Made by a program: the position numbers and the translations under genes. A DNA stretch of 42,898 nucleotides from an uncultured Victivallales bacterium (lineage in GTDB: Bacteria > Verrucomicrobiota > Lentisphaeria > Victivallales > UBA1829): the NCBI GenBank assembly GCA_944391115.1, contig CALXSJ010000025.1, forward strand, positions 1 to 42,898. Direction: 5' to 3'. Below, one piece after another: positions 7,541 through 15,460 of this stretch. The number at the start of each line of letters is the position of its first letter. Within the stretch, counting starts at the first letter, position 1. The notes under the pieces were generated by a model. That model searched no databases. It was not told the origin of the DNA and saw only the letters and a program-made list of their open reading frames with translations.

Positions 7541-8872
7541 ATGCAAAGCCATAACAAAACAGCGAGGTTTGCACGGATCGCCGCGGCTGTGCTGTTTTTT
7601 TCCCTCATCTGTCTGGCCTTTTCCGGATCCGGCAGGATTGTTGCAGCCCGGCTGCCGGGATTGCAGTTTGCGCCCGCACTGATGTCCTGTCTTGCGGCAT
7701 TTTCCCTTGGTGCGCTCCTTGCCGTTTTCATGATTGCGCTTCTGACCTTCTGTTTCGGACGCTTTTACTGCGCCTTCTTCTGCCCGCTTGGAATTCTGCA
7801 GGATCTCATCGCTTTTGTCTCCCGCCGGAAAGGGGAAAAGATGCCGAACTGCCGCAAGACCAGATATCTGACTGCCGGTCTTTCGTTTGGAATGGTGCTG
7901 GCGGGATGGAGTGTTCCGTTCCTGCTTCTGGATCCCTATTCCAACTTCGGACGAATTGCAGGGAGTTTTACGATCGGCGGAATTCTCCCGCTGGTTTTGA
8001 TCGTGCTTCTGGCGATCTGGAAAAAGCGGCTCTACTGCACGGCAGTCTGCCCGGTCGGAACGCTGCTGGGACTGCTTGCAAAGCGCGGCGTGTTCCGTCT
8101 GCGTCTGACGGAACGGTGCGTCAAATGCGGCCAGTGTGTAAGAATGTGTCCATCCGGATGCATTGACCCGGCGGCAGGAACGATCGACAACGAACGCTGT
8201 GTCCGCTGTCTGAACTGTCTTGCCGTCTGCCGCGTTCATGCGGTGAAATTCGGCCGTCCGGAAAAGAAGGCGCAGAGCTTTGACGAAGGCCGCCGGGCGT
8301 TTCTGGTGAATGGCGGGATTCTGATTGCCGGGTTCGCCGCCGGAGCGGCTCTGGCAAAAACGGGAATGGGAAAGCTGGCCGCTTATGCGAAACGCTTTTC
8401 CATTCTTCCTCCGGGAGCGGGCGATGCGGGACGCTTTGCTTTGAAGTGCACGGCATGCCAGCTCTGCACGGTGAATTGTCCGGCAAAGATCATCGTTCCG
8501 GCTCCGGGCGGGGACGGTCCCGTTTCGCTTGATTTGAGCCGCGGCGCATGCCTGTATGAGTGCAACCGCTGTTCGCAGGTCTGCCCGACCGGGGCAATCC
8601 GTCCCCTGACGCTTGAAGTCAAACGGAAAACAAAAATTGCCGAAGCCAGACTCAACCCGCGGATCTGCATCGTGTTTCAGGAGGGGGAGAAGTGCGGGAA
8701 ATGTGCGAGCGTCTGTCCGACCGGAGCGGTGACGCTTCGGAAGACGGGAGCGCCGCGTCCCGTCAACCCGGCGTTATGCATCGGCTGCGGAGCCTGTCAG
8801 CAGGTCTGCCCCGCTCCGGGAAAAGCGATGACCATCCTTCCCGTCGAACAACAAGCTTTGCTGGAGGGATGA
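7541..8872 (+). CDS. NapH/NapG-like membrane polyferredoxin
   Basis: A 443-residue membrane iron-sulfur protein. Transmembrane segments lie near residues 9-27, 45-70, 110-130 and 143-160. Between and after them are the CxxxCP signatures of NapH/NosR/CcoG-type proteins (C77-x3-C81-P, C166-x3-C170-P). Then come ferredoxin cluster motifs at 193-203, 220-230, 303-313, 337-348, 385-392 and 413-423. An internal RRAFLVNGG (251-259) followed by a hydrophobic stretch looks like a buried Tat leader, so the protein appears to be a NapH-type membrane half fused to an exported NapG-type half. It probably takes quinol electrons to the exported reductases. The start has AGGA 9 nt upstream; GGGAG directly abuts the ATG. 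Confidence 0.88.
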   Translation: MQSHNKTARFARIAAAVLFFSLICLAFSGSGRIVAARLPGLQFAPALMSCLAAFSLGALLAVFMIALLTFCFGRFYCAFFCPLGILQDLIAFVSRRKGEKMPNCRKTRYLTAGLSFGMVLAGWSVPFLLLDPYSNFGRIAGSFTIGGILPLVLIVLLAIWKKRLYCTAVCPVGTLLGLLAKRGVFRLRLTERCVKCGQCVRMCPSGCIDPAAGTIDNERCVRCLNCLAVCRVHAVKFGRPEKKAQSFDEGRRAFLVNGGILIAGFAAGAALAKTGMGKLAAYAKRFSILPPGAGDAGRFALKCTACQLCTVNCPAKIIVPAPGGDGPVSLDLSRGACLYECNRCSQVCPTGAIRPLTLEVKRKTKIAEARLNPRICIVFQEGEKCGKCASVCPTGAVTLRKTGAPRPVNPALCIGCGACQQVCPAPGKAMTILPVEQQALLEG

Positions 8873-8873
8873 A

Positions 8874-9098
8874 ATGAACCGCTTCAAGATTCTTGACTTT
8901 ATCAGACCATCTCTTTCTCCGAGCGGACAGTTCCGAAGTCTGTCCGCCGTTTTTCCGCTGCCATCTGAAAGAGCGGTCACAGACTATGCTTCAGAATGTT
9001 TTCAAGCCGAAACTGTTTTCCACGACAAAACTCAGACAGGAGGTGCAATATGTCGATCGGATCCACGGAACTCCTTTTCATCGTCCTCTGCATTCTGA
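8874..9098 (+). CDS. Doubtful small open frame between the ferredoxin and tatA-like genes
   Basis: A 74-codon frame with GGAGGG 5 nt before its ATG, only 1 nt after the ferredoxin stop. The predicted protein (MNRFKILDFIRPSLSPSG and on) is serine-rich and resembles nothing I know, and its end overlaps the tatA-like gene in another frame. Only the good ribosome binding site supports it. The 176 bases between 8873 and 9049 may be a decayed gene, possibly another Tat component, but no homology is visible. Confidence 0.25.
   Translation: MNRFKILDFIRPSLSPSGQFRSLSAVFPLPSERAVTDYASECFQAETVFHDKTQTGGAICRSDPRNSFSSSSAF
9038..9044 (+). promoter_or_regulatory. Ribosome binding site of the tatA-like gene
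   Basis: AGGAGGT lies 5 nt before the ATG at 9050. Such a strong site in front of a very short frame is the first reason to treat that frame as a gene. Confidence 0.7.
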
Positions 9099-9185
9099 TC
9101 GTGTTTGGGGCCAAACGGATGATACGAACCCGGATTGTTTCCCGCTGCGGCAACGGAATTCAAGGAGGAGAATGAATCGACATGA
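9050..9185 (+). pseudogene. TatA/E-like Tat translocase subunit, apparently frameshifted
   Basis: After a perfect ribosome binding site, the frame reads MSIGSTELLFIVLCILIVFG followed by AKRM. This is the TatA pattern: a short N-terminus with polar Glu, one transmembrane helix of about 15 residues, then the FG hinge and basic residues. In this frame it stops at 9173-9175 after 41 residues without an amphipathic helix. Moving to the +1 frame near 9122 continues as LFPAAATEFKEENEST, which has the A-x-x-EFK-E end of TatA amphipathic helices. That frame stops at 9183-9185, forming an ATGA overlap with the next gene at 9182. One inserted base near 9119-9125 would explain this, giving a protein of about 45 residues. 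Whether it is a true frameshift, a sequencing error or a truncated functional TatA cannot be decided here. It lies among five Tat-leader genes. Confidence 0.65.
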
Positions 9186-10351
9186 AATTGCGCCTGAAAA
9201 AAATTCTTTTTCTGTTTTGTGCCGGAACCTGTCTGATTTCCCTGTATGCGGGAAATAACGCTTCCGACTCTAAACCGATCGTCCTCAAAACCATGGGTAG
9301 TCTGTTTTTCGGCGGCACCGTGACGACACTGCCGAACGGGGAAACCTTTCATGGGGATCATGGTTACGCCCAATACTTTATTCCGGAAAAAGCGCGGAAC
9401 TGTCCGCTGATCCTCTGGCATGGCATGGGGCAGTCCGGACGGAGTTTTGAATCCCGTCCGGATGGAGGGGAAGGGTTCATGGCCCTGCTTCCCCGAAACA
9501 ACTGGGCGGTCTACATCGTGGATCAGCCCCGGCGCGGCCGGGCGGGACGCACGATGTCGCCGCCTTATGATTCCCAGGCGGTTTCGACGACGGCGCGGGA
9601 AAGCGGGGTATGGAATGCCTTCCGCAACGGGATCTGGCCTGCCGGCGGAAAGCCGACGCTCTTCAGAGGGGTTCAAGTCCCTTCCGATCCGGCGTCCATT
9701 GAACAATTCTTCCGGCAGCAGACGCCGGCTACCGGGGAAGAACAGTCCCGTGAATCCCTGGGAAAGACCATGTCGGAGCTTCTCAAGCTGACAGGCCCGG
9801 CGGTTCTGATTACGCATTCCGCCAGCGGCGTGCTCGGCTGGATGACCGCGCTTGAAGCTCAGCCGGGGTCTCTGAAGGCAATCATTGCCTACGAACCGGG
9901 CAATACCATCCTGCCCGAGGATGAAACTCCATGGACAATTCCATGCAAAAACAGGCAGGCCGGCGAACGTATGCAGCCGCAGATGGTTCCGGTCGGGCAG
10001 TTCAGGAAACTGACGGCCTTTCCTATTCTGATTATTTATGGAGACAACATCGCCGGAGCGCCATCCGAAATCTTCAATGTCGATCTCTGGCGTATTTCCA
10101 GTATCCGGGCCCGGCAGTTTGTCCGGGCGGTCAACCGCCATGGCGGAGACGCCCGGATCGTGTTTCTTCCCGAGCTTGGAATCAAAGGCAACACCCATGC
10201 GCCGTTTGCGGATCTCAACAACCGGGAAATAGCGGCTCATCTGGAAAAATTCCTGCATGAAAAAAAGCTGGATGGCCAGAATCATCCCCATGCCGGCCCT
10301 CGTCAAAAACACTTGAAACAATACACCATTCCACTGGAGGCCACACCATGA
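9182..10351 (+). CDS. Secreted alpha/beta hydrolase
   Basis: A 389-residue protein with a Sec-type signal peptide (residues 1-23, KLRLKKILFLFCAGTC, ending SLYA). LILWHGMGQSGRSFE (76-90) is the oxyanion-hole segment. S213 in ITHSASG is the probable nucleophile; the first Gly of GxSxG is replaced by Thr, which is seen in some esterases. LIIYGDN and the C-terminal GNTHAPFADLNN provide the likely acid and histidine. Its family includes exported esterases from proteobacteria, substrate unknown. AAGGAGGAG precedes the start by 11 nt; the upstream tatA-like frame overlaps its ATG and the downstream gene overlaps its stop, both by ATGA. Confidence 0.8.
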   Translation: MKLRLKKILFLFCAGTCLISLYAGNNASDSKPIVLKTMGSLFFGGTVTTLPNGETFHGDHGYAQYFIPEKARNCPLILWHGMGQSGRSFESRPDGGEGFMALLPRNNWAVYIVDQPRRGRAGRTMSPPYDSQAVSTTARESGVWNAFRNGIWPAGGKPTLFRGVQVPSDPASIEQFFRQQTPATGEEQSRESLGKTMSELLKLTGPAVLITHSASGVLGWMTALEAQPGSLKAIIAYEPGNTILPEDETPWTIPCKNRQAGERMQPQMVPVGQFRKLTAFPILIIYGDNIAGAPSEIFNVDLWRISSIRARQFVRAVNRHGGDARIVFLPELGIKGNTHAPFADLNNREIAAHLEKFLHEKKLDGQNHPHAGPRQKHLKQYTIPLEATP

Positions 10352-11646
10352 ACAGACGTGATTTTTTGAAAAGCGCCCTGGCTCTCGCCGCACTCGCACC
10401 TGTCACACGCATTGTCGCGGGAGAGCCGTCATCCGGCGGGAAATCACCGAAAGATCAAACAGAGAAAGTCACTCGGCGCCGCTATAAAAACACCTCGCTC
10501 ACGCTTCCCCTGCTCGGGTTCGGAATGATGCGCCTGCCGCGGCTCAATCCGGAAAAAAACGAGATTGACGAGTCCGTTGCGCAGAAGATGGTGGACCGCG
10601 CCATGGAGGCCGGGATCAACTATTTTGACACCGCCTATCCCTATCATGGCGGCCTGAGCGAGACATTCGTGGGAAAGGCGCTGAAAAAGTATCCCCGCAG
10701 CTCCTATTTTCTCGCGACAAAAATGTGGCCGCATCTCCTCAAGACAGAGGCGGATATCGACCGGATGTTCCAGCATCAGCTCCGGAAGCTGCAAACCAAT
10801 TACATCGACTTCTATCTGCTTCACGCTCTGGACAAGCGTTTGTGGCCCAAAGCCAAAGCCTTGAAGGTTTATGAATATCTGCAGAAGCAGAAGAAAGCGG
10901 GCAAAATCCGTTATCTCGGCTTCTCGTTTCATGATGAACCGGAAGTGCTTGCGGAAATTGTCAGAGAGCGCCCCTGGGATTTCGCCCAGATCCAGCTGAA
11001 CTATGTGGACTGGGAACTCTACCGTTCCCGGGAACAGTATGAAATTCTGACAAAAGCCGGGATTCCGGTTGTGGTGATGGAGCCTTTGCGCGGCGGAATG
11101 CTGACAACTCTGACACCCCGCTGTCTTGAGATATTCAAAAAGGCCAATCCGAACGCCAGCGTGGCTTCCTGGGCGTTCCGTTATGTCGGCAGCCTGCCGA
11201 ATGTCCTGGTGATCCTCTCCGGGATGACCTTGCCGGAACATCTGGAAGACAACATCAAAACCTTTACCGGTTTTCAACCGCTTTCCAATGCGGAACGCGA
11301 AACCATCGCACAGGCAGTCAAGGCCTATCACAATACGGGAGCCGTCGCCTGCACCAACTGCAAATACTGCATGCCCTGTCCGGCCGGGGTGAACATTCCG
11401 CGCATTTTCGGTCTTTACAACAGTTACAAGAGCAGCGGAAATTACTGGCGGGGGTTCAACCGGATTTATGCGGAGTTCGATCCTGACATGATGGCTTCCG
11501 CCTGTGTGAATTGCGGCGCATGTGTCAAAAAATGTCCTCAGCATATCAATATCCCGGAAGAACTCAAGAAAATTCATGCGGAATATGAGGCGCGCACGAA
11601 AAAAACGGCGTGTCTCCGGCGGGGAAAAGCGGAATGTCCGGCATGA
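10348..11646 (+). CDS. Second Tat-exported aldo/keto reductase with C-terminal ferredoxin domain
   Basis: A 432-residue paralogue of the gene at 6121. NRRDFLK (2-8) and a hydrophobic stretch ending AGEP form the Tat leader. The reductase begins near residue 45 (RRYKNTSLTLPLLGFGMMRLP) and shows INYFDTAYPYHGG with the Asp/Tyr pair, ATKMW with the Lys, and FYLLHAL with the His. Two cluster motifs follow: C335-C338-C341-C344 and C386-C389-C392-C396. GGAGG lies 8 nt before the start. Having two diverged copies in one cluster suggests two substrates or two steps in one pathway. Confidence 0.9.
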   Translation: MNRRDFLKSALALAALAPVTRIVAGEPSSGGKSPKDQTEKVTRRRYKNTSLTLPLLGFGMMRLPRLNPEKNEIDESVAQKMVDRAMEAGINYFDTAYPYHGGLSETFVGKALKKYPRSSYFLATKMWPHLLKTEADIDRMFQHQLRKLQTNYIDFYLLHALDKRLWPKAKALKVYEYLQKQKKAGKIRYLGFSFHDEPEVLAEIVRERPWDFAQIQLNYVDWELYRSREQYEILTKAGIPVVVMEPLRGGMLTTLTPRCLEIFKKANPNASVASWAFRYVGSLPNVLVILSGMTLPEHLEDNIKTFTGFQPLSNAERETIAQAVKAYHNTGAVACTNCKYCMPCPAGVNIPRIFGLYNSYKSSGNYWRGFNRIYAEFDPDMMASACVNCGACVKKCPQHINIPEELKKIHAEYEARTKKTACLRRGKAECPA

Positions 11647-11665
11647 ATGAAGGAGGCGAAACCCT

Positions 11666-12652
11666 ATGAACAGACGGGATTTTTTGAAGAGCCTTCTGAC
11701 TCTCGCCGCATTTTCCCCTCTGGCGGGAGTTCTGGCAAGAGCCGCTGAAACGGGAAACGCGGGATCGGTTTCCAGGGTATATTTCACACGGACCATCTCA
11801 CCGGAATCGGTGATCCGGATGTACCGGGCGCTCGGTCTCCGGCTTCCCGGGAAGGTTGCGGTGAAGGTTCATTCCGGAGAGAAAGGCAATCAGAACTTTC
11901 TGCGTCCGGAATTTCTGCGTCCGATGGTCGAGGCGGTCAACGGTACGGTTGTCGAGTGCAACACAGCTTATGAGGGGGCGCGGAATTCCACGGCGGAACA
12001 CCGGCAGCTCATCGCGGAACATGGCTGGACAAAACTTTTCACCGTTGACCTGATGGATGCGGAAGGTCCCGACATGGTTCTGCCGGTCCCCGGCGGAAAG
12101 ATCCTGAAGCGGAACTATGTCGGCAAAAATATGGCGCACTACGATTCCATGCTGATTCTTTCGCATTTCAAAGGACATCCGGTGGCAGGATACGGCGGAG
12201 CGCTGAAACAGCTCTCTATCGGCTGCGCATCAATCAAAGGGAAGGCCCTGATTCATTCCGGCGGCGTTTCCGGCGATCAGGTCGAGTGCTGGAAGCACAT
12301 GGCGACGCCGGAGGCGTTCGGAGACGCAATGGCGGAAACGGCCGGCACGATTGTCGATTACTTCAAGGGAAAAATCGCATTCGTCAACATGATGTGCAAC
12401 CTGTCGGTCGACTGTGACTGCTGCGCCGTGGCGGAGGATCCCTGCATGAAGGATATCGGGATTTTATCCTCAACCGATCCGGTTGCGCTCGATCAGGCCT
12501 GCATGGATCTGATCCGCCGCTCGAAGGATCCCGGACGGGACCATTTCCTTGAGCGGGTGACCACCAGAAATGGAACCCGGGTAATTGACACGGCAGCCGC
12601 AAGGGGAGTCGGAACGAAGCGCTATAAACTCATCCAGGTTGATCTCCCCTGA
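11666..12652 (+). CDS. Tat-exported DUF362 protein
   Basis: A 328-residue protein with Tat leader NRRDFLK (2-8). The mature part matches DUF362: VAVKVHSGEKGN, ILSHFKGHPVAGYGGALKQL and the cysteine-rich NLSVDCDCCAVAEDPC segment near residues 248-266. Members are often linked to Fe-S oxidoreductases in anaerobes, but the reaction is not established; here the C-x-C-C-x7-C cysteines could hold a cluster or metal. AAGGAGGCG precedes the ATG by about 8 nt, and it follows the second aldo/keto reductase by 19 nt. It is the last gene of the rightward cluster. Confidence 0.85.
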   Translation: MNRRDFLKSLLTLAAFSPLAGVLARAAETGNAGSVSRVYFTRTISPESVIRMYRALGLRLPGKVAVKVHSGEKGNQNFLRPEFLRPMVEAVNGTVVECNTAYEGARNSTAEHRQLIAEHGWTKLFTVDLMDAEGPDMVLPVPGGKILKRNYVGKNMAHYDSMLILSHFKGHPVAGYGGALKQLSIGCASIKGKALIHSGGVSGDQVECWKHMATPEAFGDAMAETAGTIVDYFKGKIAFVNMMCNLSVDCDCCAVAEDPCMKDIGILSSTDPVALDQACMDLIRRSKDPGRDHFLERVTTRNGTRVIDTAAARGVGTKRYKLIQVDLP

Positions 12653-13277
12653 CCCCCCGGCGGATGGAACCCCCGGCGGAATGCCTGTTTCCCGCGTATC
12701 TGCAGTGACCGGACTTTAACCGCAAAAAAGAAAACAGCCTGCCAAAACGCCGTGCTGGAACCGGCACTCTCCCGAGGATCCGCATCCGTGCCTTTGAACG
12801 CGGAAACGGATCCGATCTGTTCAGCTCCGGCACGGCAACGCCCCCTGATTTCACAGCTTTTTTACCTTTGATGCAATGGAATCAAATTTGATTGCAGCAC
12901 ATTCCGGATGCGGAACAATCAAAAACGGGATGCGGGTAGAAGCGCAGTCGGGCACTTTTCCTCGGCCCCCGTTCCGCCATAAAAAAACGCCTGGTTGTTG
13001 AACTTGAATGCCGCGCAGGAATTCATCTGAGCAATGAGATGAAGTTCCGGATTGGGTTGAACGCCTTTCATCATCTTTCCAATGCATGTCCGGGTCATCT
13101 CTTCATCTTCCTTTTTACGCCCAAAGGAAAACGGGAAAGATACTCGAAAGTTCAAACGTCCCTGCATGAAATCCGGCTTTTCAGAGCCATTTACTGGACG
13201 ATCCCGTCAGACAGTTTAAAACGGCATAAACACAGACACGGTCTGCCGGCTCAGAATCATCCTTGACCGGCTCCTTC
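12653..13277. other. Intergenic region between convergent clusters
   Basis: About 625 bases between the end of the redox cluster and the end of the Tad operon. It begins with an imperfect tandem repeat of CCCCCGGCGGA. A hairpin at 12776-12813 pairs GGATCCG and TCCG with CGGA and CGGATCC around a 12-nt loop, but has no T run on either strand. A possible broken small gene on the minus strand is listed separately. I see no clear terminator for either operon. Confidence 0.6.
12851..13098 (-). pseudogene. Possible broken small gene, unrecognised
   Basis: On the minus strand a frame from ATG at 13098 (MTRTCIGKMMKGVQPNPELH) stops at 12919. Adding one T to the T5 run at 12925-12921 would join it to the next frame, which continues FLIVPHPECAAIKFDSIASK to a stop at 12851, giving a protein of about 82 residues. 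The composition of the joined protein looks natural, but I cannot name a family and the ribosome binding site (AAGGAAG, far upstream) is weak. It could equally be chance. Confidence 0.25.
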
Positions 13278-13499
13278 TCACGGAAACGGCTGTGCCAGCA
13301 TCCACATCAGACGGCGGAACCAGTCGACGGCGTAATTGCCGAATAATCCGAAATTATTCTCTTCCGAAACGGAAACCCCGGCCATTTCGATCAGACTGGT
13401 TCCGGCATCCCCCATGGCCAGAGAGCCCCCCAGAAGAACAATCAGAACGACAATGACATATTCCATCAACATGGAACCCTGTTCCTTTGAAAGATTCAT
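13278..13499 (-). CDS. Flp/Tad-type pilin 3
   Basis: A 73-residue prepilin at the 3' end of the Tad operon. The leader MNLSKEQG is cut after Gly; the mature protein starts SMLMEY with Glu at +5 and Tyr at +6, the Flp hallmark, followed by a hydrophobic helix (VIVVLIVLLGGSLAM). The C-terminal half is longer than in classical Flp pilins and ends in WFRRLMWMLAQPFP. It follows the lipoprotein gene by 18 nt. It is one of three pilins in the operon and may be the substrate that goes with the second ATPase nearby. Confidence 0.8.
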   Translation of the reverse strand: MNLSKEQGSMLMEYVIVVLIVLLGGSLAMGDAGTSLIEMAGVSVSEENNFGLFGNYAVDWFRRLMWMLAQPFP

Positions 13500-13517
13500 G
13501 GGATCCGCCTTGTCCTG

Positions 13518-14408
13518 CTATTTTATCGCCTGTTCAAAGGAAGAACGGAAATCAGGATGTTTTTTCAGCTCGCTTTCCTCCAGCTGGAACGCAAGGTTTT
13601 CAAAGGACAGCTCTTCCAGTTTCCTGACGCAGGCAGCAAGTTCAGTTCCGCTTGGCGCGGAATAATATTTCATTATGGATTTCCGGGCTGTGGCAAGGCG
13701 TGTCAAAAGACGCCGGCTCATCGGAACACTTTTGCATTTCACGTTGTTCTTTTCCAAATAAAAGTCAAGGTGACGGGCGTCAATGCTTTTGGATTTGTCC
13801 AGATCAATGGACAGAAGAATGATTTCCGCCTGCCCGAGTTGATCGGTGCAGACTCTCCAGAAGGTATCGCTCCCGGGATTTACGACCAGCCATTCGTTGA
13901 CAAGCGGCTTCCGTTTGCTTTCCGTATAGGAATCCACGAGCGTCCGCTCCACTTTCGCCGGGATTTCCTCGGCACGGCTTTTCGATTCAAAGTTCATGCA
14001 GGGATTCATGCCGTCAAACGCATATTTTGTAACCTCGCCAGACCATTCGAACGGAAACATTCCGAAGGAAAATACACTGATAACGTGGGACATAATCGCA
14101 ATCGGGAAAAGTCCCAGACCGGCCAGAAATTCATAAGACTCCCGCCATCCCTCATACGGTGTATAGAGGGAAGAGATCTTGCGAACCTGATAAACCTCCA
14201 CCTTAATATTTTCCATCTGTTCCAAAGTCACTTTGAAAGAAGATGAATCGGGGATTTCCTTGTCCGTCGTCAAAATGTACTGGTTGCCGAGGACGGTTCT
14301 TGAGTTTTCCGGAGTTTCCTTGGTAATATCTTCCAGATGATTCGCACATCCGGCGAAAAAAAAGGAAACAAACGCTGCCGTTCCCGCCGATAAGATTTTT
14401 CTGTTCAT
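13518..14408 (-). CDS. Tad-operon lipoprotein of unknown function
   Basis: A 296-residue protein with a lipoprotein signal peptide: a basic start (MNRKILSAGTAAFVSFFFAGC) and lipobox FAGC, so the mature protein would be anchored at Cys. One extra hydrophobic stretch is seen at FLAGLGLFPIAIMSHVISVFSFG, about residues 115-137, so it may be embedded in the membrane as well. No known domain is recognised. I chose the ATG at 14408 because GGGAGTG is upstream and a signal peptide follows at once; the ATG at 14426 is an alternative. It lies between the second CpaF-type ATPase and pilin 3. It could act as a pilotin or an assembly factor for that sub-machine; this is only positional inference. Confidence 0.65.
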   Translation of the reverse strand: MNRKILSAGTAAFVSFFFAGCANHLEDITKETPENSRTVLGNQYILTTDKEIPDSSSFKVTLEQMENIKVEVYQVRKISSLYTPYEGWRESYEFLAGLGLFPIAIMSHVISVFSFGMFPFEWSGEVTKYAFDGMNPCMNFESKSRAEEIPAKVERTLVDSYTESKRKPLVNEWLVVNPGSDTFWRVCTDQLGQAEIILLSIDLDKSKSIDARHLDFYLEKNNVKCKSVPMSRRLLTRLATARKSIMKYYSAPSGTELAACVRKLEELSFENLAFQLEESELKKHPDFRSSFEQAIK

Positions 14409-14430
14409 GTTTGGATTCACTCCCATGTTG

Positions 14431-15453
14431 TTATTTCTGCATTTTTTCGAATTTTCCAATGAATTTTCCGGACTCGTCCGTTCCCGTTTGCATCCACTCC
14501 CATTCACTTTCCAGGCGATATTCCCCGTGATCCAAGGGAAGAACTTTGCTGATTCCAAGCACCTTGCGGCTGCCGTCCTCCAGACGTCCGGTATGGACGA
14601 CATAATTCAGGGCGGCGACAACCTGGCTGCGGATCGCATGCAGCGGGAGATCAAATCCGGCATACATGACACAGGTTTCCAGACGCAGCAGACTGTCGTA
14701 TGCGTTGTTTGCGTGAATCGTGGACATCGATCCGGCATGTCCGGTATTCATCGCCTGAAGCAAATCCAAAGCCTCGCCTCCGCGGATTTCGCCGAGGATG
14801 ATGCGGTCCGGACGCAAGCGCAGCGCCGAATGCAGCAAGTCGCGAAATGTCACTTCTCCTTTTCCGTCCTTGTCCGGACGGCGGGTTTCAAAGGGCACGA
14901 GATGCGGTTGGCGGAGTTGAAGTTCGCAGGAATCCTCTATCGTCAAAATGCGGTCAACCGGATCGATGTATGAACTCAGCACATTCAGAATGGATGTTTT
15001 CCCTGACGAGGTCGCGCCGCAGATCAGAATGTTCATTCGCTTCTGCACGAGGATTTTGAGATAGTCCAGCATTTCCTGCGAAATACTCTGCCATTTCACC
15101 AGACTTTCCGGGGAAAGGGAATCGGTCCGGAATTTGCGGATGGAAACAACCGTCCCACAACGGGAAAGCGGCGGAATCACAACGTGGACGCGGGAGCCGT
15201 CCGGCAGCCGTGCATCAAGACGGGGATATTCGTCATTCAGCACCCGTCCGACTGATTTTGCGATATTGTTCGCCGCGGCTTGAAGCGCCGGTTCGCTGGG
15301 GAATCTCGATTCGATTTTGACAACCTTGCCGCCTTTTTCAATGTAAATATTTTCCGGGCCGTTAATCATAATTTCGCTGACGGCCGGATCGTCAAGACAG
15401 GGCTTGACCGGTTCCAGAAACATGGCCAAATAAGAAATTCCATTCATATCCAT
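14431..15453 (-). CDS. Second CpaF/TadA-type pilus ATPase
   Basis: A 340-residue secretion ATPase. The N-terminal part (DDPAVSEIMINGPENIYIE) and DARLPDGSRVHVVIPPLS are typical of CpaF. Walker A is GATSSGKT (146-153), the Asp box is RILTIEDSCELQL, Walker B is RPDRIILGEIRGGEALDLLQ, and the His box is GSMSTIHAN. It is a complete motor but, unlike the CpaF at 22934, has no FHA domain and a short N-terminus. It lies far from TadB/TadC, with a lipoprotein and pilin 3 after it. Two CpaF genes in one Tad operon suggest separate extension and retraction motors, or a motor for a second pilin. Confidence 0.9.
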   Translation of the reverse strand: MDMNGISYLAMFLEPVKPCLDDPAVSEIMINGPENIYIEKGGKVVKIESRFPSEPALQAAANNIAKSVGRVLNDEYPRLDARLPDGSRVHVVIPPLSRCGTVVSIRKFRTDSLSPESLVKWQSISQEMLDYLKILVQKRMNILICGATSSGKTSILNVLSSYIDPVDRILTIEDSCELQLRQPHLVPFETRRPDKDGKGEVTFRDLLHSALRLRPDRIILGEIRGGEALDLLQAMNTGHAGSMSTIHANNAYDSLLRLETCVMYAGFDLPLHAIRSQVVAALNYVVHTGRLEDGSRKVLGISKVLPLDHGEYRLESEWEWMQTGTDESGKFIGKFEKMQK

Positions 15454-15460
15454 CTGCTCC

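Noticed and set aside
12776-12813. Hairpin as terminator of the redox cluster or the Tad operon
   Set aside because: The stem is good but no T run follows on either strand, so it does not fit a rho-independent terminator.
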